A stretch of DNA of 64,000 nucleotides from Microbacterium sp. (lineage in GTDB: Bacteria > Actinomycetota > Actinomycetes > Actinomycetales > Microbacteriaceae): the NCBI GenBank assembly GCA_031277945.1, contig JAITLK010000001.1, forward strand, positions 279,217 to 343,216. The letters run 5' to 3'. This document shows positions 26,701 to 35,416 of the stretch, in pieces; the stretch's first letter is position 1; every line of letters begins with the position of its first letter. Under the pieces are notes generated by a model. It searched no databases, was not told the DNA's origin, and was given only the letters and a program-made list of their open reading frames with translations. A program made the translations under genes and the position numbers.

Positions 26701-27802
26701 TCATGCTCGCAATCCGCCAGCCCCGCTCTTCGAGCCCGGCCGTCGCACGCAGCACGATGGACGGGTCCACGCTGATCTCCGCGAGACCGAACTGCGCGCC
26801 GGGCGAATGCTCCAGCCGCAGGTCCTCCACGTTGATGTCCAGGTCACCGAGATCGCCGAACAGGCGCCCCAGCTGACCGGCGGTGTCGTCGACCATGACC
26901 ACCAGCTTCTCGAACTGGCGGAACTGTCCGTGCTTGCCCGGAAGGCGCTCGACGCCTTCATTGCCGCGGCGGATGGTCTCGGCGATCTCCCGGCGAGCGC
27001 CGGGGACGTCGGGAGCGCGCAGCGCATCAGCCACCGCGGTGAGGTCGCCCGCGAGCTGGTCGAGAACGTCGACCACCTCGGCGGCGTTGGCGCTCAGGAT
27101 CTGCACCCACAGCTCCGGCGCGGAGGCGGCGATGCGCGTGGTGTCGCGGACACCCTGTCCAGCCAGCTGCAGCAGTCCCTCATCGACGGTGCGGAAGCGA
27201 CCCGCCAGCAGCGATGCCACCAGCTGCGGCACGTGGGAGGTGAGCGCGATGGCGCGGTCATGCTCTTCCGGCGTCATCTCGAGCGGCATCGCGCCGAGCT
27301 CCAGAGCCAGGGATTCGACCAGGACGAGGTCGTCGCGGGAGGTCTCGCCGTCACGGCACACCACCCACGGACGCCCCGTGAAGATGTCGGCGCGGGCGGA
27401 GATCGCTCCCCCGCGCTCTCGTCCGGCCAGCGGATGCGAGCCGATGTAGCGCGACAGGTCGACGCCGCGCGAACGCAGTTCGAGGTATGGCTGCAGCTTC
27501 ACGCTCGCGACGTCCGTGACCACGGCCCGCGGGTAGGCCGCAAGCTCGGCTTGAATCACGTCGGCCACGACGTCCGGCGGCACGGCGACCACGACGAGCA
27601 CGGGCTCATCCTGGTCGGTGGCGGCCCGGCCGGCGCCGTAGTCCACCGCGAGACGCAGCTGCGCGGGCGAGGTGTCCGTCAGCGCGACGTCCACGCCCTT
27701 CAGGCGCAGCGCATGACCGATGCTCGCACCGAGCAGGCCAGCACCGACGATGCGGACGGTGCCCGACAGGCGCGATGCGACGCGGGTCGCGGGATCGGTC
27801 AC
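26693..27802 (-). CDS. tyrA: Prephenate dehydrogenase with ACT domain
   Basis: Converts prephenate to 4-hydroxyphenylpyruvate with NAD(P)+ in tyrosine synthesis. A GTG start with GGAG six bases upstream gives 369 residues. The Rossmann motif VRIVGAGLLGASIGHAL is at about 16-32; YIGSHPLAGRERGG and ALTSHVPQL hold family residues for substrate binding. The last ~75 residues, from KLVVMVDDTAGQLGRL, form an ACT domain that likely senses tyrosine. It is followed without a gap by cmk. Confidence 0.94.
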   Translation of the reverse strand: MTDPATRVASRLSGTVRIVGAGLLGASIGHALRLKGVDVALTDTSPAQLRLAVDYGAGRAATDQDEPVLVVVAVPPDVVADVIQAELAAYPRAVVTDVASVKLQPYLELRSRGVDLSRYIGSHPLAGRERGGAISARADIFTGRPWVVCRDGETSRDDLVLVESLALELGAMPLEMTPEEHDRAIALTSHVPQLVASLLAGRFRTVDEGLLQLAGQGVRDTTRIAASAPELWVQILSANAAEVVDVLDQLAGDLTAVADALRAPDVPGARREIAETIRRGNEGVERLPGKHGQFRQFEKLVVMVDDTAGQLGRLFGDLGDLDINVEDLRLEHSPGAQFGLAEISVDPSIVLRATAGLEERGWRIASMND

Positions 27803-28010
27803 GATAACTCCAGTTCAGCGGCGGGACGGCGCGGGGCACACCGACGCACCAGTCTACCGGGCGACCGCGTCACCGCCTGAGAACTTCAGGTTCCGCCCCG
27901 GTCGCGAATGCAGGAGCATTCACTCAGTCCATGAGCGAATCGGCGAATGCGTCATGGATTCGCGGCATCCTCATGCGCCCAGGACCCGGTGCCGAGCCCC
28001 CTCGATGCCG

Positions 28011-28772
28011 TCAGCTCTTCGCCTCGCGAGCGATGGTGAGCAGCGCGCCGCGCTCGGCGGCGGTGAGCTCACGGGCCTTGCCGATGGGGAGCGGACCCAG
28101 GTGCAGCGGTCCGAACTGGCGACGCACGAGCTCGGTGACCGGGTGCCCCACCGCCGCCATCATCCGACGCACGATGCGGTTCTTGCCGGAGTGCAGGGTC
28201 AGCTCTACCAGGCTGGAGCCGCGGGACGAGTCCAGCAGCCGCGCCTTGTCGGCCTGGATGAACCCGTCCTCCAGTTCGATGCCCTTGGTCAGCTGCGCGA
28301 TCGTGCGCGGGAGCACCTCGCCGCGCACCTTGGCGATGTAGACCTTGGTGACGCCGAAGGAGGGGTGCGCCAGCACATGCGCCAGGTCGCCGTCGTTGGT
28401 GAGCACGAGGAGACCGCTGGTCTCCGCATCCAGCCGGCCCACGTTGTAGAGGCGTTCCTCCCAGTCGGCGGTGAAAGCGCGGAGGTCCGTGCGCCCCTGC
28501 TCGTCCTTCATCGAGCTGACCACGCCGGTGGGCTTGTTCAGCATGACGTACCGCTTCGTGGTGTCCAGCTGGATGGCGGTGCCGTCCACGTCGATGAGGT
28601 CGTTCTCGGGGTCGACCCGCGAACCCAGCTCGGTGACGACCTCTCCGTTCACGCGGATTCGCCCGGCGACGATCATGTCCTCCACCACGCGCCGTGACGC
28701 CACCCCGGCGTGCGCCAGCGCCTTCTGCAGCCGCACCCGGTCGTCGTCACTCGTGTCGTCGGTCATGTTCAT
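28011..28772 (-). CDS. rluB: 23S rRNA pseudouridine synthase, RluB/RsuA family
   Basis: 253 residues with an N-terminal S4 domain (RLQKALAHAGVASRRVVEDMI, 13-33) and a pseudouridine synthase domain with the catalytic Asp in YNVGRLDAETSGLLVLT, plus KTYxA-like KVYIAKV and SGKNRIVRRM. It isomerises a specific uridine of 23S rRNA. It follows scpB after 65 bases that contain a hairpin, and precedes tyrA by 208 bases in which I see no gene. Confidence 0.93.
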   Translation of the reverse strand: MNMTDDTSDDDRVRLQKALAHAGVASRRVVEDMIVAGRIRVNGEVVTELGSRVDPENDLIDVDGTAIQLDTTKRYVMLNKPTGVVSSMKDEQGRTDLRAFTADWEERLYNVGRLDAETSGLLVLTNDGDLAHVLAHPSFGVTKVYIAKVRGEVLPRTIAQLTKGIELEDGFIQADKARLLDSSRGSSLVELTLHSGKNRIVRRMMAAVGHPVTELVRRQFGPLHLGPLPIGKARELTAAERGALLTIAREAKS

Positions 28773-28800
28773 TCGTCAGTCTTCTCATTCACATCAGCGA

Positions 28801-28822
28801 GCCGTCCTCGCGCGAGGACGGC
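28801..28822. terminator. Palindromic hairpin between scpB and rluB
   Basis: A perfect 22-bp palindrome (GCCGTCCTCGC and its complement) without a T-run. It could weaken read-through from scp genes into rluB, or simply be an RNA processing hairpin. Confidence 0.45.
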
Positions 28823-28837
28823 ATATCCATTCTCGGC

Positions 28838-29455
28838 CTACGCGATCACGCCGTCGAATCCGTCGGCACCGTCATCGAGCAGCGGCGAGATCGGGGGCAG
28901 CTCGTCGAGGGAATTGATGCCCAGGTAGGTGAGCAGCGCATCCGTCGTGCCGTAGTTGATCGCTCCGGTCTCGGAATCGGTGAACAGCTCGGTGATCAAC
29001 CCGCGCGCCACGAGCGTGCGCACCACGCCATCGACGTTCACGGCGCGGATCGACGCCACCTGGCTGCGGGTGACCGGCTGCTTGTAGGCGATCACGGCGA
29101 GGGTCTCCAGCGCGGCCTGCGAGAGTCTCGACGGCGCCTGGGCGTTGACGTAGTCGGAGACCATGTCGTCGTGCTCGGCACGGACGTAGAAGCGCCAGCC
29201 GCCTCCCACTTCGCGCAGTTCGAACCCCCGGCGAGGCCCACCGCTCTCCCCGTCGTAGTCAGCGGCCAGCGCCCGGACCATGCGACGGACCGCCGCGGTG
29301 GGAGCCTGAACGGCGGCGGCAAGACTCACGATCGACTGCGGCTCCTCCACGATGAGCAGAATCGCCTCGACGCGCTGCGCGATCTCCGCATCGGTCAGCG
29401 GCCGGTCCTCTGGCTCGACGGCAGCGGTCGCATCGGTGGCGAGGTCATCGGTCAT
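28838..29455 (-). CDS. scpB: Segregation and condensation protein ScpB
   Basis: Part of the SMC-ScpA-ScpB condensin that organises the chromosome. The ATG at 29455 gives 205 residues. Tandem winged helices are evident (RVEAILLIVEEPQSIVSLAA near 25 and LSQAALETLAVIAYKQPVTR near 110, the most conserved stretch). It overlaps the end of scpA by 11 bases. Confidence 0.95.
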   Translation of the reverse strand: MTDDLATDATAAVEPEDRPLTDAEIAQRVEAILLIVEEPQSIVSLAAAVQAPTAAVRRMVRALAADYDGESGGPRRGFELREVGGGWRFYVRAEHDDMVSDYVNAQAPSRLSQAALETLAVIAYKQPVTRSQVASIRAVNVDGVVRTLVARGLITELFTDSETGAINYGTTDALLTYLGINSLDELPPISPLLDDGADGFDGVIA

Positions 29456-30455
29456 AGTCGGCTCCCAGTGCGGCAAGGGTCTCATCGGACCAGGTCTCGG
29501 CCACCCATCGCAGGGTGAGCTCGCCCAGCGGTTCGAGCTGTTCGAAGGTGATGGCCGCGTGGCGATACAGCTCGAGGATGGAGATGAAGCGTGCCACCAC
29601 CACGCCCGGACCGTCGGCGTCGGCCACCAGTTCACGGAACGACATCTGCTCGCGACTGCGCAGCTGCATCACCACGATGGCGGCCTGCTCACGGATGGAG
29701 ATGAGCGGGGCATGGAGGTGGTCGAGGCCCACGGTGGGCAGGGTCCGCGGTGCGAAGGCGATGAGCGCGGTGGCCACGAAGTCGTCGAGGGTCGCTGTCC
29801 AGATCAGCTCGGGAACGCGCGCGCGGTACTTCTCGTCCAGTCGCACGGCCCGGGTATGGCGGCGCGCTTCACGATCCAGGTGGGCCGCGAACCACTGGGA
29901 TGCCTCTTTGAACGCGCGGTACTGCAGGAGCCGGGCGAACAGCAGGTCCCGCGCTTCGAGCAGGGCGACGGATTCAGCATCCACCAGCTCGCCCTGCGGC
30001 AGCAGGCCCGCCACCTTCATATCCAGCAGCGTCGCCGCCACCACCAGGAACTCGCTCGCCTGATCCAGCTCGGACGGGTCATCGAGGTCCCGGAGGTAGG
30101 CGATGAACTCGTCGGTGACGGTGCTGAGCGACACCTCGGTGATGTCCACCTCGTGTGCCGAGATCAGGCTCAGCAGCAGGTCGAACGGGCCGTCGAAGTT
30201 CGACAGCGAAACGCGGAACCCCGATCCGGCATCGGCGGGTACCTCATCCGTGGGCACGAGATCCGTGAGCGCGAGATCCGTGAGCGCGAGATCCGCAGCC
30301 GCAACGTCTGCCGTCGCGACGTCAGCAGACACCGCGGGTCCGGCCTCCGCCGGAGCCCCGAGGCCTCCGCTCACCTCCGCCGGGTGCGCAGCCCTAACGG
30401 CCGCAGCCACCTCGTCCGAGGTGGCGAGCTCACTGTGCTCAGGCGACGGCGCCAC
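29445..30455 (-). CDS. scpA: Segregation and condensation protein ScpA
   Basis: The kleisin subunit of bacterial condensin. The conserved protein begins at FRVSLSNFDGPFDLLLSLI, and the C-terminal winged helix holds MSFRELVADADG. The start is uncertain: a GTG at 30455, used here (336 residues), overlaps the parA end by 17 bases, but the frame runs to 30548. The region before the kleisin domain is a low-complexity Ala/Asp/Thr-rich tail with a short repeat (DLALT twice) from 15-base DNA repeats near 30260-30290. Confidence 0.92.
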   Translation of the reverse strand: MAPSPEHSELATSDEVAAAVRAAHPAEVSGGLGAPAEAGPAVSADVATADVAAADLALTDLALTDLVPTDEVPADAGSGFRVSLSNFDGPFDLLLSLISAHEVDITEVSLSTVTDEFIAYLRDLDDPSELDQASEFLVVAATLLDMKVAGLLPQGELVDAESVALLEARDLLFARLLQYRAFKEASQWFAAHLDREARRHTRAVRLDEKYRARVPELIWTATLDDFVATALIAFAPRTLPTVGLDHLHAPLISIREQAAIVVMQLRSREQMSFRELVADADGPGVVVARFISILELYRHAAITFEQLEPLGELTLRWVAETWSDETLAALGADYDR

Positions 30456-31323
30456 GATCGACCAGCTCACGCGCCAGTCGGAGGTATGCCTGTGCTGCGG
30501 GGTGCTCCGGCGCGAACTCGGTGATGGGCATCCCCGCCACCGATGCATCCGGGAACTTCACCGTGCGGCCGATGACCGTCTCCAGCACATCGTCTCCGAA
30601 CGCCTCCACCACACGCTCCAGAACCTCGCGCGAGTGCAGCGTGCGCGGGTCGTACATGGTCGCCAGCACGCCGTCGAGCTTGATGTCGGGGTTCAGGCGG
30701 TCGCGCACCTTGTCGATGGTCTCGATGAGCAGCGCCACACCGCGCAGCGCGAAGAACTCGCACTCCAGCGGGATGAGCACGCCGTGACTCGCCGTCAGCG
30801 CGTTCACGGTGAGCAGGCCGAGCGACGGCTGGCAGTCCACCAGGATCACGTCGTACTCGCGCGACACCTGGCGCAGCACGCGCGACAGGATCATCTCGCG
30901 CGCCACCTCGTTCACGAGGTGCACCTCCGCGGCCGACAGGTCGATGTTCGCCGGCATCAGGTCGAGGTTCTCGACCTGCGTCGCGGTGATGACATCGTGC
31001 GCGTCGCGCTTCGGATCCAGCAGCAGGTCGTAGATGGTGGGGATGTCGTGCGTCGAAACGCCGAGACCCGCCGACAGCGCACCCTGGGGGTCGAAGTCCA
31101 CGACCAGCACCTTGCGGCCGTATCCGGCAAGCGCTGCGGCCAGGCTGATGGTGGTGGTCGTCTTACCGACGCCGCCCTTCTGGTTGCACAGGGCGATGAT
31201 GCGGGCGGGACCGTGCTGGTCCAGCTTGGGAGGAGTCGGGAAGCCGTGATAGGGACGCCCCGTGGGCCCCATCGGCACATCGCCGTTCTGCTGGCTCTTG
31301 CCCGTCATCGCCTTGTTCGCCAC
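30439..31323 (-). CDS. parA: Chromosome partitioning ATPase ParA/Soj
   Basis: A MinD/ParA-type ATPase. The GTG at 31323 with GGGAG upstream gives 294 residues; the frame runs further but into unrelated residues. Deviant Walker A NQKGGVGKTTTT (about 45-56), VVDFDPQGALS, and ILVDCQPSLG are clear. This copy sits with scpA/scpB rather than parB, so it is the 'ParA beside scp' type common in actinobacteria, and may act on SMC loading or another cargo rather than parS. It lies downstream of an inserted transporter block. Confidence 0.93.
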   Translation of the reverse strand: MANKAMTGKSQQNGDVPMGPTGRPYHGFPTPPKLDQHGPARIIALCNQKGGVGKTTTTISLAAALAGYGRKVLVVDFDPQGALSAGLGVSTHDIPTIYDLLLDPKRDAHDVITATQVENLDLMPANIDLSAAEVHLVNEVAREMILSRVLRQVSREYDVILVDCQPSLGLLTVNALTASHGVLIPLECEFFALRGVALLIETIDKVRDRLNPDIKLDGVLATMYDPRTLHSREVLERVVEAFGDDVLETVIGRTVKFPDASVAGMPITEFAPEHPAAQAYLRLARELVDRGAVA

Positions 31324-31433
31324 CGAATCTCCCGTGCTCGCGCCTGAATCGCGCTCAGGAAAGTCTAGCGGCGCTCTCCCCGCGGCTTTCGCCCCGCGCC
31401 GAACGGCGGGACATCCGTTTCGCCGGAACGATC

Positions 31434-31465
31434 GTGTGCGCCGGTCCGTGGGGACCGGCGCACAC
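31434..31465 (-). terminator. Terminator of the MacB-type exporter operon
   Basis: A perfect 14-bp inverted repeat (GTGTGCGCCGGTCC / GGACCGGCGCACAC) with a 4-base loop, just past the ABC permease stop. It separates this operon from parA. Confidence 0.8.
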
Positions 31466-31468
31466 GAG

Positions 31469-32833
31469 TCAGGATCCGCGCAGTGCCGCGACGGGTTCGA
31501 TCCGTGCGGCGCGGCCGGCCGGATACGCACCGGCGAGCCATCCCACCACCGCGCCCAGCAGCGCGCCACCGATCGCGACCCAGGGTTGCACCACCGGTGT
31601 CCACCCCTGCGTCAGCGAGACGATGACGATGGCGAAGACGCCGACGCTCGCACCGATCAGTCCACCGAGCAGGCCGATGATCACCGACTCCACCATGAAC
31701 TGCGTGGCGATCTGCCGCCTCGTCGCACCCACCGCCCGGCGAAGACCGATCTCCCCCACCCGCTCCATCACGTTCAGCAGCGTGACGTTGGCGATGCCGA
31801 GCGCACCCGCCAGCAGCACGATGCCGCCGAGGATCAGGAAGACGAAGTTCACGTCGGCCTGCACATTGCTGGCCAGCGACGAGCGCGACGGCGGCGCGGC
31901 GGCCTCCAGCGTCTCGGGCGCGTTCGGGGCCAGCACCAGCGGGGCCTGCTTCGCCACCTGCTGACCGGCACCGACGGCGATGCGGATCTGCAATTCGCTC
32001 GGGGCCCCGAGGCGGAAGTCCGCCGAAGCCGACTGCGAAGGGATGATCACGGCGTCTCGGAGATCCGAGCGACGTTGGAAGTCGTCCACGATACCGATGA
32101 CGGCATACGGGATCCCGGAGATGAAGATCGCGGGCTGACGGTCGATGCGCAGTACCCCGAGGCTCTCCGCCGCGCCCGCTCCGAGCACGGCGACCCGGTC
32201 CGCCCGCTGATCGTGGCCCGCGTCGAACATCCGCCCGCTGGTGATGGTCGCGTGCAGCGTCGCGAGAACGTCACCAGAGGCGGCGACGAGACTCGGCGGC
32301 GCCTTCTGCGGTGCTGACGGATCCACGATGGGCACGGCGGTGATCGGCTCCGAGCCGAGGTTCACGTCGCTGATCAGAGCGGCGCCCTCCACCCCGACCA
32401 GGGTCATCACACGTTCCGGCGCATCCCATGGAATGCGTCCGGCCGCGGCGGTGGTGTCCCCACCGGTGCGAGCCTTGGCGGGCGTGACCTGAACGGTGGT
32501 CTGGGCGACCGCATCGAACTGGCTCGCGATCTGGCCCGCCGTGGTCTCCGCGAATCCGATCGTGGCGACCAGGGCACCGATGCCGAGCACCGTTCCCAGC
32601 GTCGTCATGATGAGTCGGCCGGGCCGGGCACCGATGTCCGCGGTCGCTTCGGCGACGAGATCCTGCAGCGTGAAACGGTCGGCATGGGGCACGGGTCGCA
32701 GGAGCGCGGCGACACCGGTCGGCGCCGACTCCGCACCTGCGGCGTCCGCTTCCTCCGGCGCGATCTTCGGTCGACGACGGAAGGGGTTGCGCCACGTCCG
32801 CGAGCCTCGCTCGCGCCGTCCGGAGCGCGCCAT
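31469..32833 (-). CDS. MacB/FtsX-type ABC transporter permease
   Basis: 454 residues. After a basic cytoplasmic N-terminus comes helix 1 (MTTLGTVLGIGALVATIGF, about 76-94), a large extracytoplasmic MacB-PCD-like domain, and three C-terminal helices with the FtsX signature NVTLLNVMERVGEIGLRRAVGATRR. Such permeases work in mechanotransmission or export rather than import. It overlaps the ATPase stop by 1 base. The lipoprotein and adaptor encoded upstream complete a MacAB-like four-gene export unit of unknown substrate. Confidence 0.92.
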   Translation of the reverse strand: MARSGRRERGSRTWRNPFRRRPKIAPEEADAAGAESAPTGVAALLRPVPHADRFTLQDLVAEATADIGARPGRLIMTTLGTVLGIGALVATIGFAETTAGQIASQFDAVAQTTVQVTPAKARTGGDTTAAAGRIPWDAPERVMTLVGVEGAALISDVNLGSEPITAVPIVDPSAPQKAPPSLVAASGDVLATLHATITSGRMFDAGHDQRADRVAVLGAGAAESLGVLRIDRQPAIFISGIPYAVIGIVDDFQRRSDLRDAVIIPSQSASADFRLGAPSELQIRIAVGAGQQVAKQAPLVLAPNAPETLEAAAPPSRSSLASNVQADVNFVFLILGGIVLLAGALGIANVTLLNVMERVGEIGLRRAVGATRRQIATQFMVESVIIGLLGGLIGASVGVFAIVIVSLTQGWTPVVQPWVAIGGALLGAVVGWLAGAYPAGRAARIEPVAALRGS

Positions 32834-33510
32834 CAGGCCACCTCGGTCAGTCGGCCGTCGGCGATGCGCACACGACGGTGGGCACGGCGGGCGACGTTGT
32901 CGTCGTGCGTGATGAGCACGAGAGTGAGGCCCTCGGCGTTCAGTTCCTCGAACAGGCTCATCACCTCCCCCGTGGTGGTCTGGTCCAGGTTTCCGGTCGG
33001 CTCATCCGCCAGCAGCATCCGCGGGCTCCCGGCCACCGCACGGGCGACCGCCACGCGCTGACGTTCACCACCGGACAGTGACGGCGGCAGGAAGTCGAGG
33101 CGATGCCCCAGGCCCACGCGCTCCAGAGCGTCGCGAGCACGCTGCTCGCGCTCGGCCCGGGGAATGCCGTTGTACTGCATCGGCATGAGCACGTTGTCGA
33201 GGACGGAGCGCCGCGGCATGAGGTGGAACGCCTGGAAGACGAAGCCGATGAGGCGCGCACGCACCGCGGCACGTTCGTCCTCATCGAGCGTGGACGTGCT
33301 CGTTCCCGCGAGGAGGTACTCCCCCACCGTGGGGCGGTCGAGCAGACCCAGCAGGTTCAGCATCGTGGACTTGCCGGATCCCGACGGACCGATGATCGAG
33401 ACGTACTCGCCCTCGCCCACCGTGAAGTTCACGCCCTTGAGGGCCTGTACTTCGGGCGGTCCGGGAAAGGAACGGGTGAGATCGCGCAGCTGTACGAGCG
33501 GGACGGTCAC
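32833..33510 (-). CDS. MacB/LolD-type ABC transporter ATPase
   Basis: 225 residues with Walker A GPSGSGKST (about 43-51), signature LSGGERQRVAVARA, Walker B MLLADEPTGNLD and the H-loop ITHDD. The EPTGNLD sequence is typical of the MacB/LolD/FtsE subfamily. GTG start. It energises the permease encoded immediately downstream. Confidence 0.95.
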   Translation of the reverse strand: MTVPLVQLRDLTRSFPGPPEVQALKGVNFTVGEGEYVSIIGPSGSGKSTMLNLLGLLDRPTVGEYLLAGTSTSTLDEDERAAVRARLIGFVFQAFHLMPRRSVLDNVLMPMQYNGIPRAEREQRARDALERVGLGHRLDFLPPSLSGGERQRVAVARAVAGSPRMLLADEPTGNLDQTTTGEVMSLFEELNAEGLTLVLITHDDNVARRAHRRVRIADGRLTEVA

Positions 33511-33547
33511 GGGGCCCCCGCCGACACGGGCGCGCTGATGACGGTGG

Positions 33548-35416
33548 TCATTCGCCGATCACCACCAGGTCGCCCTCTTCGAGCTTGCCCTCGGTGGGCG
33601 TGACCTCCACGAACCCGCCGGCAGACAGACCCAGCTTCACCTCGACGAGGTGCGTCTTGGCCGATTCTCCCTCACGCGGATCGCCGTCGACGACCTCGAT
33701 GCGAGATTCACCGCCGGCACCCGCGGTGAGCGCGGCGAGCGGGACGGAGAGCACCTCGCCCTCGGTGGCGCCGACCGGAATGGTCACGCGGACGTTCGTT
33801 CCCTGCACGCTGGCCAGCTGCTCCGGGGTCAGCCCCTCGGGGTCCAGCTGGATGCTCCAGCGCTGCGCATCCGCCTTGCCCTGATCGATGGCACTGATCT
33901 TGGCGTTGACCTGCGTGCCGTCCGGCAGCGCGAAGGTGCCGGCGGTTCCGACGGCGAGCAGCTTGGCATCGGCCACCGCGGCCGAGCCGTTCAGGCGCAC
34001 CGTGGCACCCGACACACTGAGCGCCGCGCCCTCGAGCTTGCTTCCGCGCTTCACCTTCACATCGTCCACACGACGCGGGAGGTCGGTGAGGAAAAGCACC
34101 TCACTCGACGGGAGCGAAGCCTGCACGCCCTGACGGGCGGTCTCCAGGTCCGCGTATGCGCGGGTGAGCTGCTCCTGCGCCGCGTCGACGGCGCCCTGCT
34201 CGCCCTCGGTGCTGACTCCGGCCCACAGCGCATCACGCTGCGCGATGGCCAGGTTGACCGCGTCCTGGAGGTTCGGAACGTTGGCCTTGTCCACAGGATC
34301 TGCGCTGTTCTTCGCCCGGTCCAGCTCCCGCAGTGCTTGGTCGACCGCCTGGTTGGCCTGCAGGACCTCGACGTTCGATGGCCCCTGGCCCGCCTTGTCC
34401 AGCGATGCCTGTGCCTGCGCGACTCCCTGCTCGGCCGCGGTCACGCTCTCCTGAGCGGACTTGTAGGCCGTGTTGGCCGCTTCGTCTCCCGTGGGAGCGG
34501 CGTATCCCGCTGCGGTGTAGAGCGCGGCGACGGCGTCGGCCGTCTGCTGGGTGAACGAACTGTCGGCGGGGTCGCCGCCGTCGATGCCCACGGCCTGCAG
34601 CGCCTGCTTCAGCTGAACCACGTCCGGACCGTTCACGCCGATGCGCAGCGTGCGGTACGAGGGGAGGTCTCCAGGCAGCACGATGACGGGCCGACCGGCC
34701 ACCTCCATCGCCACCGAGAGCTTGTCGAGCGTGTCGCCCACCGCCGGGACACGGCCGGTGACGATGGCGGCACCGCTGACATCGGAGGCGTCGATGCTCA
34801 CGTCGACGGCATCCGCATACGCCACATCCGCACGGATCGTGACGTCGTTGCTCAGCTCGCCGAACTCGACGGGCGCCGTCACGAGCCCCGGGGCATCCGG
34901 CTTCTTGTCTGCCGCCGCCTCCGCCGGAGAGATGATGAACCGCTGCACCGCGAGGCCTGCCACCAGCGACAGGATGGCGATCACGACCGTGATCCACAGC
35001 ATCCGGTTGCCGCGGAAGACACGCTTCCAGCCCTTCACGCGCGAGGTGTCGGGCTTCTCCTCGACCTCTTCCTCGGCAAGCGGGGCGCCGAGGATCGTCT
35101 CGAAGCCGTCCGAGGCGGGCGCTTCGCCGGTGGTGCCGGAATCGGTGTCGAGCGCCGAGGCGCGTGCTGCCACGTCGGGATCTCCGGCGGACCCGGCGAT
35201 GTACCCGAACGTCTCCGTCGGGCCCGTCGCCGCGGGGTCGGCCGGCGCCACGACCTCGGAAGCCTCTGTCGAGACACCGTCGTGCTCCGTCGATACACCG
35301 TCGTGCTCCGTCGAAACACTGTCTCCCGCGACGCTGCCCTGGTCGGGCGTCTGGTCGGGCTGTTCGCTGCTCCCCTCGGTTCCCTCGTTCTTGCCTCGTC
35401 CGCGTCGTCCGATCAC
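33548..35416 (-). CDS. Membrane fusion (adaptor) protein with peptidoglycan-binding domain
   Basis: The GTG at 35416 overlaps the lipoprotein stop (GTGA), giving 622 residues. It has a long charged cytoplasmic N-terminus with a short tandem repeat (VSTEHDG, twice, then VSTEA), one membrane helix (MLWITVVIAILSLVAGLAVQ), a peptidoglycan-binding type 1 domain (GVNGPDVVQLKQALQAVG and following), a coiled-coil rich in Gln and Ala, and a beta-rich end as in HlyD/MacA adaptors. In Gram-positives such proteins span the wall and couple an ABC exporter to the surface. The longer open frame upstream is a shadow of the lipoprotein gene. Confidence 0.88.
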   Translation of the reverse strand: MIGRRGRGKNEGTEGSSEQPDQTPDQGSVAGDSVSTEHDGVSTEHDGVSTEASEVVAPADPAATGPTETFGYIAGSAGDPDVAARASALDTDSGTTGEAPASDGFETILGAPLAEEEVEEKPDTSRVKGWKRVFRGNRMLWITVVIAILSLVAGLAVQRFIISPAEAAADKKPDAPGLVTAPVEFGELSNDVTIRADVAYADAVDVSIDASDVSGAAIVTGRVPAVGDTLDKLSVAMEVAGRPVIVLPGDLPSYRTLRIGVNGPDVVQLKQALQAVGIDGGDPADSSFTQQTADAVAALYTAAGYAAPTGDEAANTAYKSAQESVTAAEQGVAQAQASLDKAGQGPSNVEVLQANQAVDQALRELDRAKNSADPVDKANVPNLQDAVNLAIAQRDALWAGVSTEGEQGAVDAAQEQLTRAYADLETARQGVQASLPSSEVLFLTDLPRRVDDVKVKRGSKLEGAALSVSGATVRLNGSAAVADAKLLAVGTAGTFALPDGTQVNAKISAIDQGKADAQRWSIQLDPEGLTPEQLASVQGTNVRVTIPVGATEGEVLSVPLAALTAGAGGESRIEVVDGDPREGESAKTHLVEVKLGLSAGGFVEVTPTEGKLEEGDLVVIGE